A stretch of DNA of 18,480 bases from Actinomycetes bacterium (GTDB taxonomy: Bacteria; Actinomycetota; Acidimicrobiia; Acidimicrobiales; Microtrichaceae), in NCBI GenBank assembly GCA_023423215.1, contig JAFAFZ010000275.1:1-18480 (forward strand), written 5' to 3'. The position numbers and the translations under genes were made by a program. The notes beneath the pieces are model-generated. The model was not told the DNA's origin and made no database searches. It saw only the letters and a list, made by a program, of their open reading frames with translations. Position 1 is the first letter of the stretch. Each line of letters begins with the position of its first letter. Of the stretch, positions 14,188-18,480 are shown piece by piece.

Positions 14188-14544
14188 CTACTCGGAGGCC
14201 CAGGCGATCGCGTCGTCGAGCTCGGCGACCGGGAACCGCCGCATCTGCCCCGGCGACATCCAGCCGAACAGGGCGACCAGGTGCTGCATCCAGGCCAGGT
14301 CCGAGACGAACGCCGTCTTCTTCCAGGCGCTCAGGTGGTGCGTGCCCATCTTCAGGTCCTGCCACATGGCGCCGCCGCTGAGCTCCTCGAAGTCCTCGAA
14401 CAGCAGGACGATCCGGATCCCGCCCGCCTCGCCGGCGGCCTCGACCGCCGGGAGCAGGACGTCGCGGTAATCGTCCGCATGGATCTCTCCCGAGACCCGG
14501 AAGCCGATGACCCCGTCGGGCAGCTGGTCGAGTGGTGTGATCAT
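14188..14544 (-). CDS. SpoIIAA-like STAS domain protein
   Basis: A 118-residue single-domain protein of the SpoIIAA-like (STAS/SEC14-type) family. Matching features are the opening strand GVIGFRVSGEIHADDYRDVLLPAV, the strand IRIVLLFEDFEELSGGAMWQDL, and the C-terminal part AFVSDLAWMQHLVALFGWMSPGQMRRFP followed by LDDAIAWASE. Members are small cytoplasmic proteins, probably ligand- or membrane-binding, of unclear role; unlike anti-sigma antagonists they usually lack the phosphorylated Ser motif. The start ATG (14544-14542) has GGAGG 7 nt upstream (14556-14552). It is divergent from the RCC1-repeat gene. Confidence 0.82.
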   Translation of the reverse strand: MITPLDQLPDGVIGFRVSGEIHADDYRDVLLPAVEAAGEAGGIRIVLLFEDFEELSGGAMWQDLKMGTHHLSAWKKTAFVSDLAWMQHLVALFGWMSPGQMRRFPVAELDDAIAWASE

Positions 14545-14601
14545 GTGGGTTCCTCCGTCGGCCGGCTACATCGGTCCTCCCAGCATTGTCGCGACCCAGC
14601 C

Positions 14602-14618
14602 GGTCGCGTCGCGCGACC
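14602..14618. repeat. GGTCGCG-TCG-CGCGACC hairpin
   Basis: A perfect 7-bp stem with a triloop in the 173-bp divergent gap between the STAS and RCC1-repeat genes. Its inner bases are GGTCGC...GCGACC, similar to the core of the hairpins near 4000 and 5860. It lacks their outer arms, so relation is uncertain. Confidence 0.35.
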
Positions 14619-14662
14619 ACACCCTCCAGATGCGGCTGCAATCGCGAGACGTGCCGCGCTAG

Positions 14663-14691
14663 TTGAGCGACGAATTGTCGACCACTAGGGT
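14663..14691 (+). promoter_or_regulatory. Promoter of the RCC1-repeat lipoprotein gene
   Basis: TTGAGC (14663-14668) and TAGGGT (14686-14691) at a 17-bp spacing fit the actinobacterial vegetative consensus. Transcription would start near 14698, leaving a short leader with AGGGAGG (14704-14710) 7 nt before the ATG at 14718. Confidence 0.5.
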
Positions 14692-14717
14692 CCGCCAACG
14701 GAGAGGGAGGTGGGCCC

Positions 14718-16877
14718 ATGCGGAACCGCTCGTCGCGCGCCGTAGTGTCGCTGGTCGTGCTGCTGGCCGCTGGAACAATCGCTGCGTGCACGCCGCCCAC
14801 GGGCACCCCAACCGAGCCAACTATCCCGTCGCCGCTCCAACCACAGGTCGCCGCTGGCGGCTCCCACTCGTGCGCAGTGCGGCCGACCGGCGATGTTGTC
14901 TGCTGGGGAGCCAACGAGAGTGGACAGATCGGCGATGGCACGAACGGAGCCGCACGCACCCCGCGGCCGGTCTTCGGTCTCGTCAGCGCGCGGTCGGTCG
15001 ACGCTGGCTCACGCCACTCGTGTGCGGTAAGGCCTGACAGATCTGCGGTCTGCTGGGGCGACAACTCGTACGGGCAGCTCGGCACCGGCAACACCAACGA
15101 CTCGTGGGTGCCGACCCCGGTGCAGGGCCTTAGCAACGTCGAACAGATCACCGCCGGATTCAGTCATACCTGCGCCCGAAAGGTCGACGGTTCCGTGTTG
15201 TGCTGGGGCAGCAACTCGAATGGCGAGCTCGGCACCAACAACTACGCCGATGCCTGGGTGCCGCAGCCCGTGTCGGGGATCACCAACGCGTCGGCGCTCT
15301 CGGTCGGGAGCAGCGCGTCGTGCGCGATTCAGTCCGGCCAGGTCGTGTGCTGGGGAACCGACGCAGATCAGACGTCGACCGTGCCTGTGCCGCGTGAAGG
15401 GATTGTGGATGCACGCTCGGTCGAGGTTGGCGATGCCTACACGTGCGCCCTCGACAGTTCGGCAGCTCTGCATTGCTGGTCGTTGTGGAGCAGCCTGTTC
15501 TCGAGCCCCGGCGGAATGCAGAATGTCAAGGCCTTCGGGACGGGCGGCAGCGTCGTGTGTGCCGTGCGGCAGGACAACAGTGCTGCGTGTTGGGGCGGCG
15601 GAAGTCAACGCGGCACCGACACTCCCATTAGGTACATCGCTGATGAGTTCGACCGGTCCATACCCGAGACCGTGACGGGACTCACCGATGCCAGCCGGAT
15701 GACTGTCGGTGGCACGTCGGCGTGTGCCACGACCACATCAGGTCTTGTGCGCTGCTGGGGACGGAATGACCAGGGACAGGTCGGGACCGGCACCGTTGAT
15801 TTCTCGGTAGTGCCATCGAAGGTCCCCGAAGTCAACGACGCTGCGGGTCTCTCGGTCGGCCCCAATCACACGTGCATCGCAACCCAGGCCGAGCCCGTCT
15901 GTTGGGGCGCCGGCGAGAGCGGACAGATCGGAGATGGACAGCTCTGGAGGAAATTCCTACCGACCACCTCACTGCTCCCATCGGCGAGTCAGGTCGACAG
16001 CGGACACGCACATAGCTGCGCTGTTCGCGCCAGCGGTTCCGTGTGGTGCTGGGGCAGCAACAGCGCAGGTCAGATGGGCAACGAGGACATCAATGATGGG
16101 ATCTGGATCCCTGGGTTCGGCACTCCTCGCGAGGTACTGGGCCTGAACAACGTCCTGGAGGTCTCTGCGGGTTGGGAGCACACGTGCGCACGACTGTCGA
16201 GCGGGACGGTGAGCTGCTGGGGTAACGACAACTCGGGGCAGGTTGGGAACGGAGCCCCCGCGGATTGGTACACAGCTCCCCAGGTGGTCACAGGTCTAAG
16301 CGGCGTTTCGGACCTCGCTACCGGAGGCGAGCACTCCTGCGGCGTCCGATCCAACGGCACGGTGGCCTGCTGGGGGGCGAACGCGTTGGGTCAACTTGGC
16401 ACCGGCAGCACAGCACCTTCTACGACGCCGGCGACCGTTGTCGGACTGGCAGGCGTGCTGAAGGTGGAGGCCGACGGCGGACGGACGTGTGCAGTGAAGG
16501 CCGACGGGACCGTGTGGTGCTGGGGCGGAGGGAGCACGACCCCCTCGCAGGTCGGCGGTGTCGACGGCGCAACCGATGTGGCGGTCGGCCACTCGGCGAA
16601 CTGGCAGCAGAACACGCGGCACACGTGCGCGCTCCTGATCGACGGGTCGATTCGGTGTTGGGGAGATAACGTGCGCGGCCAACTGGGGAACGGCTTGATG
16701 ACCTGGCTGAGCGAGCCCGCAGTACCAGCAGTTCCTGCGGCCGTCGAGATTGACGCCGGGGGACAGGTCACTTGCGCCCGTACGACATCTGACGAGATCT
16801 GGTGCTGGGGTGACAACGTCAACGGTCAAGTGGGCAATGGCGTCCGAACCGATATTCCGCAGACGATCAATCTCTGA
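14718..16877 (+). CDS. RCC1-repeat beta-propeller lipoprotein
   Basis: A 719-residue exported protein. The signal sequence ends in lipobox IAAC (Cys24), followed by a Thr/Pro linker (CTPPTGTPTEPTIPSP), so it should be lipid-anchored outside the cell. The rest is a run of RCC1/BLIP-II-like repeats of about 50 residues, each with a HSCAVR-type strand, a CWG motif and GQxGxG. I count 14 CWG-type units (one degenerate, CWS), which would suit two seven-bladed propellers. Paired Cys in most repeats suggest blade disulfides. The function is probably extracellular binding; the partner is unknown. Its codons are visibly less GC-rich at third positions than neighbours, consistent with acquisition or with repeat-driven evolution. 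The start is supported by AGGGAGG and a good promoter. Confidence 0.88.
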   Translation: MRNRSSRAVVSLVVLLAAGTIAACTPPTGTPTEPTIPSPLQPQVAAGGSHSCAVRPTGDVVCWGANESGQIGDGTNGAARTPRPVFGLVSARSVDAGSRHSCAVRPDRSAVCWGDNSYGQLGTGNTNDSWVPTPVQGLSNVEQITAGFSHTCARKVDGSVLCWGSNSNGELGTNNYADAWVPQPVSGITNASALSVGSSASCAIQSGQVVCWGTDADQTSTVPVPREGIVDARSVEVGDAYTCALDSSAALHCWSLWSSLFSSPGGMQNVKAFGTGGSVVCAVRQDNSAACWGGGSQRGTDTPIRYIADEFDRSIPETVTGLTDASRMTVGGTSACATTTSGLVRCWGRNDQGQVGTGTVDFSVVPSKVPEVNDAAGLSVGPNHTCIATQAEPVCWGAGESGQIGDGQLWRKFLPTTSLLPSASQVDSGHAHSCAVRASGSVWCWGSNSAGQMGNEDINDGIWIPGFGTPREVLGLNNVLEVSAGWEHTCARLSSGTVSCWGNDNSGQVGNGAPADWYTAPQVVTGLSGVSDLATGGEHSCGVRSNGTVACWGANALGQLGTGSTAPSTTPATVVGLAGVLKVEADGGRTCAVKADGTVWCWGGGSTTPSQVGGVDGATDVAVGHSANWQQNTRHTCALLIDGSIRCWGDNVRGQLGNGLMTWLSEPAVPAVPAAVEIDAGGQVTCARTTSDEIWCWGDNVNGQVGNGVRTDIPQTINL

Positions 16878-16888
16878 GCTGATGGAAG

Positions 16889-16916
16889 GGCGGCAAACGG
16901 CGATCGGCTTTCCGCC
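16889..16916. terminator. Possible bidirectional terminator
   Basis: GGCGGCAA (16889-16896) pairs imperfectly with TTTCCGCC (16909-16916), around a loop that contains the palindrome CGATCG. It occupies the short gap between the convergent RCC1-repeat and DUF5996 genes. Confidence 0.35.
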
Positions 16917-17840
16917 TCAGCGCTCGAGCGCCGCGCGGTCCCAGCCGGCCAGGTCCGCCGCCGCCTCGTAGGTGCTGCGGAGGAACGACAGCAGCGCCTC
17001 GTCGGGATCGGCAGCAGTGCGCACGTCCTCGTACGCCAGCACGAACTCGCCCAGCCCCTCGTCCCATCGCGCCGCCCCCGGGCGGACCTCGACGTCGCGG
17101 AAGCCGTCCGGCTCGGGGTAGGCGTAGGAGTAGAAGGTGCCTTCGGCGCCGGGTGCGCCCGGCCAGAACCCGGCGCTGCTGACCTCGTGCGAGTACGCCT
17201 CGAGCATCACGTGCGGGCCGCAGTTCGGGACCTCGCCCGAGTAGTCCGGCGCGGTGCGACCCGAGAACCGGGTGACCGCCAGGTCCATCGCGCCGAAGAA
17301 CAGGTGCACCGGGCTGGACTTGCCGAGGAACTCGGCGCGGAAGCGGGTGAACACCTCGTCCATCGCGACGAGCGCGCGCCAGAACCGGTGCACGGCCTCG
17401 GCGTCGTAGCTGGCGTGCACGTCGTCGTCGGGGAAGGGGATCGCGTCGGGCAGCTCGACCGGCACCGGCCACGTCGGCGTGTGCACGCCGAGCTCGTCCA
17501 GGAGCTCGTGCAGCTCGCGGTGGAAGTCCGCGACCGTGCGCGGCTGCAGCGGCAGGGTGCGTCGTCCGCCGTCGACGGTGTCCACCACGACCTGGTGGTC
17601 GACCAGGTCCAGGTCGATCTGGAACGCGGGACCGGTCGGGTGCGGCATCAGCGACGTCGTGAGCCCCCGTGCGGTCACGTACAGCGTGCTGTTCCACCAG
17701 TGGTTCGTCAGCGGCTCGCAGCCGATGCGGACCTTGCCGATCACCTGGAGGTACAGGTGCAGCGTGTCTCGGGTGTCGGCCCACTCCTCGATCGGGATCG
17801 CCGGCCAGCGCTCGTCCTGCGGACCGTCCGTCGCCGTCAT
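16917..17840 (-). CDS. DUF5996 family protein
   Basis: A 307-residue soluble protein matching my recollection of the DUF5996 family. It opens WPAIPIEEWADTRDTLHLYL, with QVIGKVRIGCEPLTNHWWN next. Other marks are HFFGAMDLAVTRFSGR-like residues (here HLFFGAMDLAVTRFSGR), CGPHVMLEAYSHEVSSAGFW and FYSYAYPEPDGF. The function is unknown; conserved Trp, His and Glu residues hint at an enzyme or ligand-binding role. The ATG at 17840 is preferred over that at 17846 because AGGAG (17851-17847) is 6 nt from the former and touches the latter. The KAS III-like gene lies 95 bp upstream on the same strand, so co-transcription is possible. Confidence 0.82.
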   Translation of the reverse strand: MTATDGPQDERWPAIPIEEWADTRDTLHLYLQVIGKVRIGCEPLTNHWWNSTLYVTARGLTTSLMPHPTGPAFQIDLDLVDHQVVVDTVDGGRRTLPLQPRTVADFHRELHELLDELGVHTPTWPVPVELPDAIPFPDDDVHASYDAEAVHRFWRALVAMDEVFTRFRAEFLGKSSPVHLFFGAMDLAVTRFSGRTAPDYSGEVPNCGPHVMLEAYSHEVSSAGFWPGAPGAEGTFYSYAYPEPDGFRDVEVRPGAARWDEGLGEFVLAYEDVRTAADPDEALLSFLRSTYEAAADLAGWDRAALER

Positions 17841-17935
17841 GTGCATCTCCTGTCGCGCCCCGTGGCGGCGGCGGTGCCACCGGGCGAGAGGCTACGACGC
17901 CACGCGATCGGCGCGGCCGCGCCGCTTCCGGGCGG

Positions 17936-18480
17936 TCAGGGCCGCAGGACGAGCCCGCCCCACGAGAGGCCGCCGCCGACCGACGCCAGCAACCAGAGGT
18001 CGTCGGGCCGGTCCTCGCCGGGCACCGACGAGGGCGTCGATCGCTGGCGGTGCGCGTCGTGGAGGGCGACCAGGAACGACGCGCAGCCGGCGTTCGCCGT
18101 GCGCGCCATGACGTCCACCACCGCATCGGCGTGCACGCCCGCCGCGGCCGCGGCAGCGGCGACGCGCTGTCGGCCGGCCTGGTTCGCCACGAACCGCCCG
18201 ACGGCGTCCGCGGGCACCCCGGCGGCGCTCAACGCCGCCCCGCCGATCTGACGCCAGGCGCCGCCGGCGACCTCGTCGTAGCCCTCACCGAACCGGAGCC
18301 GGAGCGCGTCGTCCCGCTCCCCCGCCGCGGAGGGCAGCACGCCCGGCGTGCCGACGAGGTCAGCGACGCTGCCGTCGTTGCCCATCCACCCGCCGAGCAC
18401 GCCACGCGCCGGATCGTCCGACGCGGACAGGACCACGGCGGCCGCGGCGTCGCCGACGAGGTAGGCGACCGGCCCGACGC
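17936..18480 (-). CDS. KAS III (FabH)-like 3-oxoacyl-ACP synthase, C-terminal half (runs off right edge)
   Basis: About 180 residues are visible; the N-terminal half with the nucleophile Cys lies beyond the window. GDAAAAVVLS matches the KAS III GDGAGAVVL segment, and the end ASVGGGLSWGGLVLRP matches the family C-terminus. The Asn of the catalytic triad is present in RTANAGCASF. The region normally reading HQANxRI is FVANQAGRQRV, so the His is replaced by Asn (codon 18184-18182). Thiolase-fold enzymes lacking this His may act as acyltransferases or partner subunits rather than condensing enzymes; which applies here is inference. The reading frame is open to the window edge, and GTG 18436 is internal, not the start. 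Confidence 0.8.
   Translation of the reverse strand, partial: VGPVAYLVGDAAAAVVLSASDDPARGVLGGWMGNDGSVADLVGTPGVLPSAAGERDDALRLRFGEGYDEVAGGAWRQIGGAALSAAGVPADAVGRFVANQAGRQRVAAAAAAAGVHADAVVDVMARTANAGCASFLVALHDAHRQRSTPSSVPGEDRPDDLWLLASVGGGLSWGGLVLRP

Overview
The window is very GC-rich, with G/C-dominated third codon positions and actinobacterial promoters (TTGACx with TAnnnT). Several starts look leaderless. It carries secondary-metabolism and xenobiotic-type genes: a type I Baeyer-Villiger monooxygenase, a DrrAB-type exporter, DUF5996, and a HicB-like protein that in my recollection is typical of actinobacteria. The best guess is a high-GC actinobacterial chromosome, possibly Acidimicrobiia; that class assignment is inference. 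There is no rRNA, tRNA, CRISPR array, insertion sequence or phage gene.

Layout. Positions 1-272 (minus) hold the start of a HicB-like antitoxin/regulator, with an 11-bp-phased TGACGTCA operator array over its start. Positions 409-3971 (plus) carry an N-acyl-D-amino-acid deacylase-type amidohydrolase and a Baeyer-Villiger flavin monooxygenase. Positions 3972-4262 are packed with structured hairpin repeats. These lead into 4263-5801, an orphan PD-(D/E)XK nuclease-like protein, and one hairpin family recurs just after it. A convergent M1 metallopeptidase lipoprotein lies at 5930-7324 (minus).

Positions 7481-8408 form a small regulon. A thioredoxin (plus) and a CueR-like MerR regulator (minus) have nearly identical promoter/operators with the 20-bp spacer typical of MerR control. 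A TetR regulator (8405-9025, minus) is divergent from an alpha/beta hydrolase (9095-9991), followed by a class I methyltransferase (10023-10913). A double-hotdog thioesterase (10974-11780, minus) is divergent from a DrrA/DrrB-type ABC exporter (11961-13855). The exporter promoter carries two GTACGnCGTAC operator sites.

The right part holds a small coiled-coil protein, a SpoIIAA-like STAS protein, a 14-repeat RCC1-type lipoprotein with visibly lower GC, a DUF5996 protein, and the C-terminal half of a KAS III (FabH)-like enzyme whose usual catalytic His reads as Asn.

Most distinctive: (1) the MerR-thioredoxin regulon; (2) the hairpin family with a shared GGTCGC-NNN-GCGACC core and a compensatory base-pair change, bracketing the orphan nuclease-like gene; (3) substituted active-site residues in the ABC ATPase (Walker B Asp to Ala) and the KAS III-like enzyme.
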